Part shown: piece by piece, positions 5,647 to 14,300 of the stretch
How the letters are laid out: each line of letters begins with the position of its first letter
Numbering within the stretch: the stretch's first letter is position 1
DNA from: an uncultured Bacilli bacterium
GTDB lineage: Bacteria; Bacillota_I; Bacilli_A; RF39; UBA660
DNA: 15,247 nt
Direction of reading: 5' to 3'
Assembly: GCA_947625715.1 (NCBI GenBank)
Contig: CANQPR010000025.1
Location: forward strand, 1-15,247
Notes under the pieces: generated by a model
Told to the model about the DNA's origin: nothing
The model's input: the letters and a program-made list of their open reading frames with translations, nothing else
Databases searched by the model: none
Made by a program: the position numbers and the translations under genes

Positions 5647-7275
5647 ATGGAATATAAAGTTTTATATCGAAAATATAGACCAACAAATTTTTCATCAGTA
5701 GTTGGACAAGATTATACGATTAAAATGTTACAAAATGCAATTGCAAACAATAAAATTTCTCATGCTTATTTATTTACTGGTCCAAGAGGAACTGGAAAAA
5801 CAAGTACGGCCAAGATTTTTGCTAAAACGATTAATTGTGAACATTTAGTAAATAATGAAGCTTGTGGAAAGTGTAACAGTTGTTTAAATTTTCTTAATAG
5901 TGCCGATGTAATTGAAATAGATGCCGCATCAAATAATGGTGTAGATGATGTAAGAGAATTAATTGAAAATGTAAAAATAGCACCTTCAGAAAGTAAATAT
6001 AAAATTTATATAATTGATGAAGTACATATGATGACTACAAGTGCTTTTAATGCTTTACTTTTGACTTTAGAAGAACCACCAGCCCATGCCATATTTATAA
6101 TGGCGACTACCAATGTGGAAAGTGTTCCAATTACAATATTGTCGAGATGTCAACGTTTTAATTTTAAAAAAATAACTAATGAAGATATTATAAAACAATT
6201 AAAATATATTGCTAATGAAGAAAATATTGACATAAGTGATGATGCCATTGAAGAAATAGCTTACTTATCAGAAGGTGGCTTAAGAGATGCTTTAAGTTTA
6301 TTAGATCAATTATCAAGCAATAATGAAAAGATAACTATTGATAATATTTTAAGTAATTATGGTACTATATCAATGGTATTTATAAGAAAAATATTAGAAA
6401 ATATGGAAAATGGCTGTGCAAAAGAAATTCTTTTACAAATGGAAGAGTTAGAGCAAACAGCAAGTGATTATAAAATATTTATAAAAAAATTGATGAAAGA
6501 ATTACTAAAAAAAGCCATATTAATTAAAGAAAATCCTGAGAGTTCAAAATATAGCTATGAACAAATAAAAAATTTAGTTTTTGATTTAAATGATTGTTTA
6601 ACAAAAACTAATATTCATGTTAATCCTTATGATTTAATAAAAATCACCTTATTAAATTACGTAAAAAATGAAAATGAAAAAACAAAAGTGACAAAATTAC
6701 CTAATAAAGTAACGATAAATGAAGCAAAGGAAAATATTCAACCATTAAAAGTAGATATACCAAAAAAGGAAGAAGAAAAAATAGATAAAACTAATGAAGA
6801 AAAAATGAAGGCGTATATAGAAGAATTAAAAGCAATTAGAATAAATAATTGTTTTGCTGGGGCAACTAAAAACTATTTAATAGAAATACAAAATTTATTA
6901 AAACAATTAGCTACTAATGTTGATAACCCGAAAAGTATAACTTATTTAATAGATTCTAAACCTGTAGCATCAAGTTTGGATGTAGTGATTATGGCATCTA
7001 GTTTAAATAGTACATCATCTTTAATAAATCGCCATTTAGATGAAATAGAACAAGCTTTTAATGATTTATTTAATATAAAGAAAAAATTTATTGCCTTATC
7101 AACAGAAGAATGGCAAAATTTAAAACAAGAGTATATTCAAAATATCAAAAAAGGTGTAAAATATGAAGTAATTGATGAATCAAAATTAGAAAAAATAAAA
7201 ACCGAAGAAAGTGATTCACAATTAGAGAAAGTTGTTAAAAATATTTTTGATGAAAGTAAAATAGAAGTAGTATAA
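5647..7275 (+). CDS. dnaX: DNA polymerase III subunits gamma/tau (clamp loader ATPase)
   Basis: Motor subunit of the clamp loader that opens and places the beta sliding clamp on primed DNA; tau also ties polymerases together at the fork. 542 residues, near the B. subtilis size. AAA+ motifs in order: Walker A GPRGTGKT at 45-52; zinc module Cys64, Cys73, Cys76, Cys79; Walker B YIIDEVH at 121-127; sensor 1 TTN at 154-156; and SRC with the arginine finger at 166-168. The collar domain follows to about residue 345, then a Lys/Glu-rich linker (about 346-395) and a tau-type C-terminal domain. Ribosome binding site GGGTGG at 5635-5640. First gene of the dnaX-ybaB-recR cluster conserved across Bacillota. 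A-rich slippery runs occur in the collar region, but no convincing programmed frameshift is seen. Confidence 0.96.
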   Translation: MEYKVLYRKYRPTNFSSVVGQDYTIKMLQNAIANNKISHAYLFTGPRGTGKTSTAKIFAKTINCEHLVNNEACGKCNSCLNFLNSADVIEIDAASNNGVDDVRELIENVKIAPSESKYKIYIIDEVHMMTTSAFNALLLTLEEPPAHAIFIMATTNVESVPITILSRCQRFNFKKITNEDIIKQLKYIANEENIDISDDAIEEIAYLSEGGLRDALSLLDQLSSNNEKITIDNILSNYGTISMVFIRKILENMENGCAKEILLQMEELEQTASDYKIFIKKLMKELLKKAILIKENPESSKYSYEQIKNLVFDLNDCLTKTNIHVNPYDLIKITLLNYVKNENEKTKVTKLPNKVTINEAKENIQPLKVDIPKKEEEKIDKTNEEKMKAYIEELKAIRINNCFAGATKNYLIEIQNLLKQLATNVDNPKSITYLIDSKPVASSLDVVIMASSLNSTSSLINRHLDEIEQAFNDLFNIKKKFIALSTEEWQNLKQEYIQNIKKGVKYEVIDESKLEKIKTEESDSQLEKVVKNIFDESKIEVV

Positions 7276-7288
7276 AGGAGAGATGAAT

Positions 7289-7585
7289 ATGAATATGCAA
7301 AAAATTATGCAACAAGCCCAAAAAATGCAAAGAGAATTACAAAGTAAAAAAGAAGAAATTGAAAAGGAAACATTTTTAGGAAAAAAAGAATGGGTTGAAG
7401 TAACCTTAAATGGTAAAAAAGAATTAATTAGTTGTAAAATTAATCAAGAAAAATGTGATAAAGATGATATAGAAATGTTAGAAGATTTTATTGTTTTAGC
7501 CATGAGAGATGCAGTAGATAAAATTGAAAAAGAATATCAACAAAAAATGGGCGCATATGCGAATATGATTGATGGTTTAATGTAA
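7289..7585 (+). CDS. nucleoid-associated protein, YbaB/EbfC family
   Basis: Small DNA-binding protein of the YbaB/EbfC family, which dimerises like a pair of tweezers and binds duplex DNA; its precise role in Bacillota is unsettled. 98 residues from this start: an amphipathic, Met/Gln/Lys-rich N-terminal helix (MQKIMQQAQKMQRELQ), a short beta sheet around VEVTLNGKKELISCKI, and a C-terminal helix ending MGAYANMIDGLM. Three in-frame ATGs occur at 7283, 7289 and 7295. GGAG at 7277-7280 sits only 2 nt from the first but 8 nt from the second, so 7289 is preferred; the difference is two residues. It lies 13 bp after dnaX and 1 bp before recR, the standard dnaX-ybaB-recR order (YaaK in B. subtilis). 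Confidence 0.92.
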   Translation: MNMQKIMQQAQKMQRELQSKKEEIEKETFLGKKEWVEVTLNGKKELISCKINQEKCDKDDIEMLEDFIVLAMRDAVDKIEKEYQQKMGAYANMIDGLM

Positions 7586-7586
7586 A

Positions 7587-8192
7587 ATGAAACTGTATCC
7601 ACAAGAATTAGAACAATTAATTGAATTTTTTAAAAAATTACCGGGTATAGGTGAGAAAAGTGCTGAAAGAATGGCCTTATCCGTTTTAGAATTAGATGAA
7701 GATTATTTACAAATTTCGGCTTCTAATTTAATAGAAGCTAAAAAAAGATTACATCCTTGTTGTATCTGTGGTAATTTAACCAATCAAGAAGTATGTGATA
7801 TATGTGCCAATGAAAATCGAGACCATTCCCTAATATGTGTAATTGAAGATTATAAAAGCGTCTTTGCCTTTGAAAAAGCTGGCAATTACCGTGGGGTTTA
7901 TCATGTTTTAAATGGTTTAATCTCACCAATTGATGATGTAGGGATTGAAGATATTAATTTATCATCATTAATAAAAAGAGTTGAATCACTAGAAAATCCC
8001 GAATTAATACTAGCCTTAAAATCATCAATTGAAGGAGAGACAACAATTTTATATATAAAAAAAGCTTTTGAAAAAAAGAATGTTAAAATATCAAGACTAT
8101 CATATGGTTTACCAATGGGAGCAGAAATAGAATACTTAGATATGGCAACATTGTTTAAAGCTTTAGAAGACCGAAAAATTATTTCCGAATAA
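7587..8192 (+). CDS. recR: recombination mediator RecR
   Basis: With RecO (and RecF) it helps load RecA on SSB-coated single-stranded DNA at gaps. 201 residues, the usual size. Domains in order: helix-hairpin-helix KLPGIGEKSAERMA at 17-30; a four-Cys zinc finger with Cys58, Cys61, Cys70 and Cys73; a TOPRIM domain starting LICVIEDYK at 82-90 and running through YRGVYHVLNG; and the C-terminal strand with LPMGAEIEYLD. The ATG is 1 bp after the ybaB stop and has no clear ribosome binding site of its own, so translation is probably coupled to ybaB. The stop codon lies inside the terminator-like hairpin that ends the operon. Confidence 0.96.
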   Translation: MKLYPQELEQLIEFFKKLPGIGEKSAERMALSVLELDEDYLQISASNLIEAKKRLHPCCICGNLTNQEVCDICANENRDHSLICVIEDYKSVFAFEKAGNYRGVYHVLNGLISPIDDVGIEDINLSSLIKRVESLENPELILALKSSIEGETTILYIKKAFEKKNVKISRLSYGLPMGAEIEYLDMATLFKALEDRKIISE

Positions 8193-8206
8193 TTTTCTTT
8201 TTTTTT
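8175..8206 (+). terminator. candidate intrinsic terminator after recR
   Basis: Perfect 9-bp inverted repeat AAAATTATT (8175-8183) and AATAATTTT (8188-8196) around a TCCG loop, followed by C and nine T residues (8198-8206). The stem contains only A-U pairs, so it is weak for a terminator, but the long U-tract and the position at the operon end support it. The recR stop codon is within the 3' arm. Confidence 0.5.
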
Positions 8207-8231
8207 CATATAAATTTATGAGGGATACAAT

Positions 8232-8420
8232 ATGATAAAAAAAATAGGAAAATTAATAAAACATGTTGTCTTAGCCTTTTTACTATTATATGGATTAAAT
8301 TGTTTAATTAGTTCATTGCACATTTATATTCCCATTAATATTTATACAGTTGGCGTGGTTAGTTTTTTAGGTGTACCAGGACTTGCCTCTTTAATTATTT
8401 TGTTTTTTGTTGTAAAATAA
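8232..8420 (+). CDS. bofA: BofA-like inhibitor of pro-sigma-K processing, short form
   Basis: Small membrane protein, 62 residues, resembling BofA. In B. subtilis BofA sits with SpoIVFA in the outer forespore membrane and holds the intramembrane protease SpoIVFB inactive until pro-sigma-K should be cleaved. Two hydrophobic segments (about 11-28 and 40-61) flank the signature YIPINIYTVGVVSFLGVPGLA, which follows the B. subtilis HVPINLVTTAISGILGIPGIA. Asn23, Asn36 and Thr39 have the same spacing as B. subtilis Asn48, Asn61 and Thr64, residues I recall as important for inhibition. Longer homologues (about 87 aa) have an extra N-terminal segment that is absent here. Ribosome binding site GAGGGA at 8220-8225, 6 nt before the ATG. 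Position after recR matches B. subtilis (recR-yaaL-bofA). Similarity is clear in the C-terminal half only, so function is likely but not certain. Confidence 0.8.
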   Translation: MIKKIGKLIKHVVLAFLLLYGLNCLISSLHIYIPINIYTVGVVSFLGVPGLASLIILFFVVK

Positions 8421-8437
8421 TAGCTAGGTGAAGTAAA

Positions 8438-9274
8438 TTGGCTTTAAAACAGACAGATTTGTTACAACAATTACTAGTTCAATATCGTGACCAAAAATTG
8501 AGTCATGCTTTTTTGCTGGAAACAAATAATGTTTTACAATGCATGTTAGAAATAAAAGAATTTTTAAAACATATTAATTGTGAAGAAGAATTTCAAGAAA
8601 ATTGCGATAAGTGTAATTTGTGCCATTTAATTAACAATTCATTACTACCCAATTTACTTATAATTGAACCTGATGGGCAAGTAATTAAAAAAGAACAAAT
8701 CATAGAATTAAAAAAAATGTTTCAAACAAAGCCTGTTTTTTCAAAATACAATATGTATATAATTAAAAATGCTGAATGTCTAAATTCATCTTCTGCTAAT
8801 ACAATGTTGAAATTTTTAGAGGAACCAGATGGAAATATTTTGGGATTTTTTATTACCAATAATAAAGAGAATGTTATTGATACGATAAAAAGTCGTTGTC
8901 AGATTTTTTTTGCTCATTATCCTTTAGAGGTTGAAAAAATAAATGAAGAATATGAAAATTTAGCCATCTCATTTATCAAAGAAGTAGAAATGGTTAAAGA
9001 CCAAGCAATCTTTTATGTTGATGAATTAACTTTAAAATTAACGAAAATAAGTGATTATCAATATTTATTAAAGGTTATGTTAAAAATATATCTTAATTTA
9101 TATAATGAAAAAATTAATAATAAAGAAGATTCTATAAAAGAATTAGCCTTTATAAAAAAACAAACAGAGCAATATTTATTTAAAAAAATTAAGATTATAA
9201 AAGAATTATTAGAACAAATACAATGCAATGTTAATACCCAATTATTATTAGAGAGGTTTGTTTTGGAAAGTTAG
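8438..9274 (+). CDS. holB: DNA polymerase III subunit delta-prime
   Basis: Stator subunit of the clamp loader, partner of DnaX and delta (HolA). 278 residues, shorter than many delta-prime proteins (about 320-330). It has no Walker A motif at the expected place after LSHAFLLE, normal for delta-prime, which does not hydrolyse ATP. A zinc module is visible (Cys48, Cys56, Cys59, Cys62), then SSANTMLKFLEEP at 118-130 and the SRCQ motif at 152-155, whose Arg reaches the neighbouring DnaX ATP site. The start is a TTG: AGGTG at 8426-8430 lies 7 nt upstream, and the next in-frame ATG (codon 36) would cut into the conserved AAA+ fold. It begins 17 bp after bofA; the B. subtilis genes usually found before holB (tmk, yaaQ, yaaR) are missing. 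Confidence 0.92.
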   Translation: MALKQTDLLQQLLVQYRDQKLSHAFLLETNNVLQCMLEIKEFLKHINCEEEFQENCDKCNLCHLINNSLLPNLLIIEPDGQVIKKEQIIELKKMFQTKPVFSKYNMYIIKNAECLNSSSANTMLKFLEEPDGNILGFFITNNKENVIDTIKSRCQIFFAHYPLEVEKINEEYENLAISFIKEVEMVKDQAIFYVDELTLKLTKISDYQYLLKVMLKIYLNLYNEKINNKEDSIKELAFIKKQTEQYLFKKIKIIKELLEQIQCNVNTQLLLERFVLES

Positions 9275-9281
9275 GTGCCTT

Positions 9282-10070
9282 ATGAATATTTATGGAATAG
9301 AATATCAAGAAAAAGGAAAAATTTATTATTTTAATGGTCATGATTTAAAAATACCTAATAAAGTTACCGTGATAGTTGATACAGCAAAAGGATTACAATT
9401 TGGTAAAGTAGTAGAAAAGGTAGATAACGAAAAATTAAAGAATATTGACGAGATAAGAGATATTGTAAGAATTGCAACCAAGAAAGATTATGACCAATTT
9501 TTAAAAAATTGTAAAGATGCAACGTTAGCTTTAAAAAATGCAAAAAAAATGAGTGATGAATTAAATTTAGATATGCATTTTATTGATGCAAATTTTACTT
9601 TTGACCGCAAGCAATTAATTTTCAATTTTTATTCAGATGAAAGAGTTGATTTTCGAGAACTAGCTAAAAAATTAGCGGGAATATATCATACCAGAATTGA
9701 ATTAAGACAAATAGGCGCACGAGATAAAGCCTCAAAAATAGGTGGGATAGGTGTATGTGGAAGACAATTGTGTTGTGCAAAAATTTTAAATCAACTTGAT
9801 TCAGTATCAATGAACATGGCCAAAAACCAAAATTTATCATTAAATCCTTCCAAAATAAATGGTAACTGTGGCCGTTTAATGTGTTGTTTAGCTTATGAAG
9901 ATGAAAACTATCTTTATTGTTCAAAAGGAATGCCTTTAGTTGGTGAGAAAAAAAATTATGAAGGAGAAGTTGGTCAAGTTGTAAGTGTTGATATATTAAA
10001 TCGCAAATATAAAATTTTAATCAATGATGAAATAAAGGAAGTCAAATTAGAAGATGAAAAAAGCGCTTAA
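9282..10070 (+). CDS. ricT: RicT/YaaT, PSP1-family regulatory protein
   Basis: Homologue of B. subtilis RicT (YaaT), which forms the Y-complex with RicA and RicF, binds [4Fe-4S] clusters and affects RNase Y-dependent mRNA maturation, competence, biofilm formation and sporulation. 262 residues. The PSP1 core is clear: GARDKASKIGGIGVCGRQLCC up to residue 165, then NGNCGRLMCCLAYE. The cluster-type cysteines are 159, 164, 165, 196, 201 and 202. A Lys-rich segment near 85-95 precedes the core. A longer frame opens at TTG 9258 inside holB, but AGGTG at 9273-9277 and the conserved N-terminus (IYGIEYQEKGKIYYF) point to the ATG at 9282. It starts 7 bp after holB and overlaps the next gene by 17 bp; the holB-yaaT pairing is standard in Bacillota. 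Its partners RicA and RicF are not in this window. Confidence 0.93.
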   Translation: MNIYGIEYQEKGKIYYFNGHDLKIPNKVTVIVDTAKGLQFGKVVEKVDNEKLKNIDEIRDIVRIATKKDYDQFLKNCKDATLALKNAKKMSDELNLDMHFIDANFTFDRKQLIFNFYSDERVDFRELAKKLAGIYHTRIELRQIGARDKASKIGGIGVCGRQLCCAKILNQLDSVSMNMAKNQNLSLNPSKINGNCGRLMCCLAYEDENYLYCSKGMPLVGEKKNYEGEVGQVVSVDILNRKYKILINDEIKEVKLEDEKSA

Positions 10071-10770
10071 TTATTTGTTTGACTATCCAAATTTAAAATT
10101 ATATCAATATGAAGAAGCATTTAAATTTTCCTTAGATTCCATTTTACTTGCCGAATTTGCAATTATAAAAAAAAATGAAAATAAGATATTAGATTTATGT
10201 ACTGGAAATGGTGTTATACCTACTATATTAGCTTATAAATATCATAAAAAAATTTGGGGTATTGAATTACAAAAAGAAATATATGATTTAGCAAATCTTT
10301 CTTTAAAAGAAAATCATTTAGAAGATTTAATTTCTTATATATGTGATGATGTCAAAAACATTTTTAATTATTTTCCAATAGAAAGTTTTGATGTTATTTT
10401 ATGTAATCCCCCATATTTTCCATATTATGATGATAAACATGCCAATGATAACCATTTAAAAAAAGTAGCGCGTCATGAAATATATATTGATTTAGAAAAC
10501 ATTATTAAAATAGCGAGTAAATTATTAAAAACTAAAGGAAAATTTTATTTAGTTCATTTACCAAAAAGAATTGATGAAATAATCATTTATGCTCAAAAAT
10601 ATCATTTGGCTGTTAAAGAAATTCAATTCATATACTCAAAAGAACAAATAGATGCTACAATCGTTTTAGTTTGTTTAGTTAAAGATGGAAAGTTTGGAGT
10701 TAAAATAAGACCATTTATTAATATTCAAAATAAAACGACTTATCAAAATTTATTTGAAAGAAAGGGATAA
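10054..10770 (+). CDS. SAM-dependent N6-adenine methyltransferase, YabB/TrmN6 family
   Basis: Class I methyltransferase of the family that includes E. coli TrmN6 (YfiC, modifies adenine 37 of tRNA-Val1) and B. subtilis YabB. 238 residues. Motif I DLCTGNG at 47-53 binds S-adenosylmethionine, Glu71 in GIELQ is the expected ribose-contacting acid, and NPPYF at 118-122 is the catalytic motif of N6-adenine methyltransferases. The N-terminal FKFSLDSILLAEFA segment is typical of this family. The ATG overlaps the last 17 bp of ricT in another frame; AGAAG just before it is a weak ribosome binding site, so translational coupling is likely. B. subtilis has yabA between the two genes; it is absent here. 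The family is clear, the exact RNA substrate is inferred. Confidence 0.88.
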   Translation: MKKALNYLFDYPNLKLYQYEEAFKFSLDSILLAEFAIIKKNENKILDLCTGNGVIPTILAYKYHKKIWGIELQKEIYDLANLSLKENHLEDLISYICDDVKNIFNYFPIESFDVILCNPPYFPYYDDKHANDNHLKKVARHEIYIDLENIIKIASKLLKTKGKFYLVHLPKRIDEIIIYAQKYHLAVKEIQFIYSKEQIDATIVLVCLVKDGKFGVKIRPFINIQNKTTYQNLFERKG

Positions 10771-10772
10771 AA

Positions 10773-11330
10773 ATGAAATTAATTGTCTGTTTAGGAAATG
10801 TTGGAAAAGAATATAATGATACTCGTCATAATGTAGGTTTTATGGTAGCTGATTATATATGGGATAATTTTCAATTAGAAAAAAAGTTTGATTGTTATTT
10901 TTTTAAAAGTAAACTAGATAATGAAGATTATATCGTTATCAAACCTACTACTTATATGAATAATTCTGGTTTTGCGGTTAAAAAAGTAGTTAATTATTAT
11001 AATATAAATATTGAAGATATTTTAGTAATACAAGATGATATGGATATTTTCCTAGGTAATTATAAATTAAAAAGAAATAGTAGTTTTGGGGGACATAATG
11101 GGATTAAATCAATTATTAATTGTTTAAATACCGATGCTTTTTTAAGATTAAAAATTGGCATAAGTCATGATGATAAAAATAATGTAATCGATTATGTTTT
11201 AGGAAAATTTTCAAAATCAGAAAAAAATATTTTGATTGAAAATTTTTCTGTGTATAAAAATATAGTTGAATGCTTTATAATAAACGGTGGTGAAAAAGTA
11301 TTAGAATTATACAATAAAAAAAATAGGTGA
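10773..11330 (+). CDS. pth: peptidyl-tRNA hydrolase
   Basis: Releases peptides from prematurely dropped peptidyl-tRNA, recycling tRNA; essential in most bacteria (spoVC in B. subtilis). 185 residues, the normal size. Catalytic His19 lies in DTRHNVGF; Asn9, Asn63 (YMNNSG), the acidic QDDMDI loop around 87-92 and Asn109 in GGHNG are the other active-site positions. One change stands out: the N-terminal GNPG signature reads GNVG (Val10). Ribosome binding site AAGGG at 10762-10766, overlapping the end of the preceding gene, 6 nt before the ATG. It ends with TGA, showing that TGA is a stop in this organism. The downstream fin gene found between pth and mfd in B. subtilis is missing; mfd follows after 4 bp. 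Confidence 0.95.
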   Translation: MKLIVCLGNVGKEYNDTRHNVGFMVADYIWDNFQLEKKFDCYFFKSKLDNEDYIVIKPTTYMNNSGFAVKKVVNYYNINIEDILVIQDDMDIFLGNYKLKRNSSFGGHNGIKSIINCLNTDAFLRLKIGISHDDKNNVIDYVLGKFSKSEKNILIENFSVYKNIVECFIINGGEKVLELYNKKNR

Positions 11331-11334
11331 TATG

Positions 11335-14300
11335 ATGGAAAAAATGTTAGAAAATATCAAATTAAAAGAAAATACGGAAATAAAAGGTTTAACAAATGAA
11401 TTATTAGTTTTGACAATGTTAAAGTATTATAAAGAGACCAAAGAAAATATTGTGTTAGTTACTAATAGTTTGTTTGAAGCTAATCAGTTATATCGTTTTT
11501 TAACAACTCATGATAAAGGTGTGTTGTTTTTTCCAATGGATGATTTTTTAACGAGTGTTGCCGTTGCCGTATCACCAGAATTAAAATTAAAAAGACTGGA
11601 AACTTTAGAAAAATTAACTACGCAAGGTCCTTTTTTTGTTGTCACAAATTTAATGGGATATTTAAAATATAATTCGAGTGTTAAAGATGTCTTAGATAGG
11701 AAAATTAAATTAGTTAAAAACACCAAAATTGACCGAGAAAAATTAATTACCAAATTAAATGACTTTGGTTATGTTAGAGATTCAATAGTTACTTCTACGG
11801 GAAGCTATGCAATAAGAGGATTTATAATTGATTTATTTGATTATCAAAGTGAACATCCCATTCGCATAGAATTTTTTGATGATGAAATAGAATCAATTCG
11901 TTATTTTGATGAAAACTCCCAACGTTCATTACAGATGATAGATGAATATACAATTAATTCAATTGAAGAAAACATTACTAAAGAACATAGTAAATTAATT
12001 GATTATTTAGATAAACCATCAGTTATATATTATAATAAAGAACAAATATTAATTGGCTATAAACAATTATGTGAAGAAGTACTTTCTTATAATGAAAAAG
12101 AAGGATGTGAAGGAAAAAAATATTTTTTTGATTTAGAACAAATACATCCTCATAAAGAATTTTTAATAAATACAATTGATAATATAAGTTTATCTAAAAA
12201 TGAAAACTATATAAGTAGAGAAATGGAATTGTTTCATAATAATTTCAAATTATTAAAAGAGTATGTTTTAGAAAAAATAAAGAATAAAAAGACCGTCGTT
12301 TTTTGTTTATCAACACCTAATGAAGCCAAAACCATTGCAAATTTATTTTCATCAGTTCACTTAGCTAAAGATAAAAAAATAGTAAAAGGCCAAATAAATA
12401 TAGTGTCTTTAAAATTAAATCGTGGGTTTATATATGAAGATTATGTTGTTTTTAGTGAATATGATATAGAAGACCAAAAGCAAAAAATAACTTATAAACA
12501 AAATTTTAAAATGGGAAGAAAAATTCATTCTCTTGATGCTTTAAAAACAGGAGATTATATTGTTCATTTAGAACATGGAATTGGTATATATAATGGTGTT
12601 GTTACTTTAGAGGTTAGTGGTTTAAAAAAAGACTTTATTCAATTACTATATCAAGATAATGATAAAGTCTATGTTCCAGTTGAAAAAATTTCCACAATAT
12701 ATAAATATAGTGATAAAGAAGGTTTAAAACCACATATTGATAAATTAGGTTCAACTACATGGATAAATAAAAAAAGAAGTATTCAAAAGAAAATTAAAGA
12801 TATTTCTTTAGAATTAATAAATTTGTATGCTAAGCGAAAAACAGTAGTTAAAGAAGCATATAAAGATTATGAAGAAGAAGAAATATTTGCTAGTAAATTT
12901 CAATATGAAGAGACCAAAGACCAAAAAAGAGCTATTAATGATATTTTAAGTGATTTAGATAGTACAGTTCCAATGGATAGATTACTTTGTGGAGATGTAG
13001 GTTTTGGCAAAACAGAAGTGGCTTTTCGGGCTATCTTTAAAACAATTTTAAATAATAAACAAGTTTTTTATCTTTGCCCAACAACTATTTTATCTAAGCA
13101 ACAATATGAGTCGGCAATCCAACGTTTTAGTGATTATCCCATCGAAATAGCTTTATTGAATCGATTTACTTCTACTAAAGAAACTAAAAGAATTATTGAA
13201 GATTTAAAAACAGGCAAAATAGATATTGTTTTCGGGACACATCGATTATTAAGTGATGATATAAATTTTGCTAAATTAGGATTATTAATTATTGATGAAG
13301 AACAACGTTTTGGAGTATCCCATAAAGAAAAAATAAAAAAATATAAAAATGATGTTAATGTTTTAACTTTATCGGCAACACCAATTCCCAGAACTTTAAA
13401 AATGGCTTTATCAGGTTTAAGAGATTTATCAATAATTGATACGCCTCCTGTAAATAGATATCCCGTTCAAACTTATGTTATTGCTGAAAATGATTTGATT
13501 GTAAAAGATGCTATTTATAAAGAATTAGCAAGAAATGGGCAAATTTTTATTCTTTATAATAAAATTGAAAGCATTGAACAAACATTATATAATTTACAAA
13601 ATTTAGTTCCGGAAGCCAAAATAAGATATGCTCATGGTAGAATGAGTAAACAAGATTTAGAGTCAATTATGAATGATTTTGTTAATCATGACTTTGATAT
13701 ATTACTTAGTACTACGATAATTGAAACGGGAATTGATATTCCTAATGCTAATACCTTAATTATTTATGATGCTGATCATTTTGGTTTAAGTCAATTATAT
13801 CAATTAAGAGGTCGAGTAGGAAGAAGTGATAAAATTGCTTATGCTTACTTTATGTATAAAAAAGATAAAATGTTAAATGATGTAGCCGTTAAAAGACTTA
13901 ATGCAATTAGAGATTTTACTGAACTTGGAAGTGGCTATAAAATTGCCATGCGTGATTTATCAATTAGAGGTGCAGGGGATATACTAGGTAGTGAACAAGC
14001 TGGTTTTGTTGATACGGTCGGTATAAATTTGTTTTTAAAAATGATGGAAGAAGAAATGAATAGATTAAAAGGCAAAGAAGAAGTAATAGAAGATAGTGCA
14101 TCGATGCCTTTAATAAACGTTGAAACCCATATTAACGATAACTATGTTAAAGATGAAGATATGAAAATTCTAATTCATCAAAAAATTAATGAAATAAATA
14201 GTGAAAAAAAATTATTAGAAATAAAAGAAGAATTAAGCGATCGTTTCGGAACAATTACCAAAGAAATGGAAATATACATGTATGAAGAATGGTTTGAAAA

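Noticed and set aside
6483..6514. A-rich slippery runs in dnaX (A AAA AAA at 6483-6489 and 6507-6513) that could give a gamma-type product by -1 frameshift, with a stop at 6525-6527.
   Set aside because: The product would end near residue 293, inside the collar domain needed for clamp-loader assembly. Such runs are common in this AT-rich DNA, and no strong downstream stem or upstream stimulator was seen.
7738..8209. Open frames on the - strand across recR and in other genes.
   Set aside because: They lie opposite clearly recognised proteins, have no ribosome binding sites and give no recognisable product.
8188..8215. A sigma-E-like promoter (CATATAAAT at 8207-8215) before bofA.
   Set aside because: The -10 resembles a sporulation promoter, but no -35 lies at the right distance, and such strings are common in A/T-rich sequence.
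9258..9281. RicT starting at TTG 9258.
   Set aside because: The extra residues lie inside holB and do not resemble RicT; a good AGGTG precedes the ATG at 9282.
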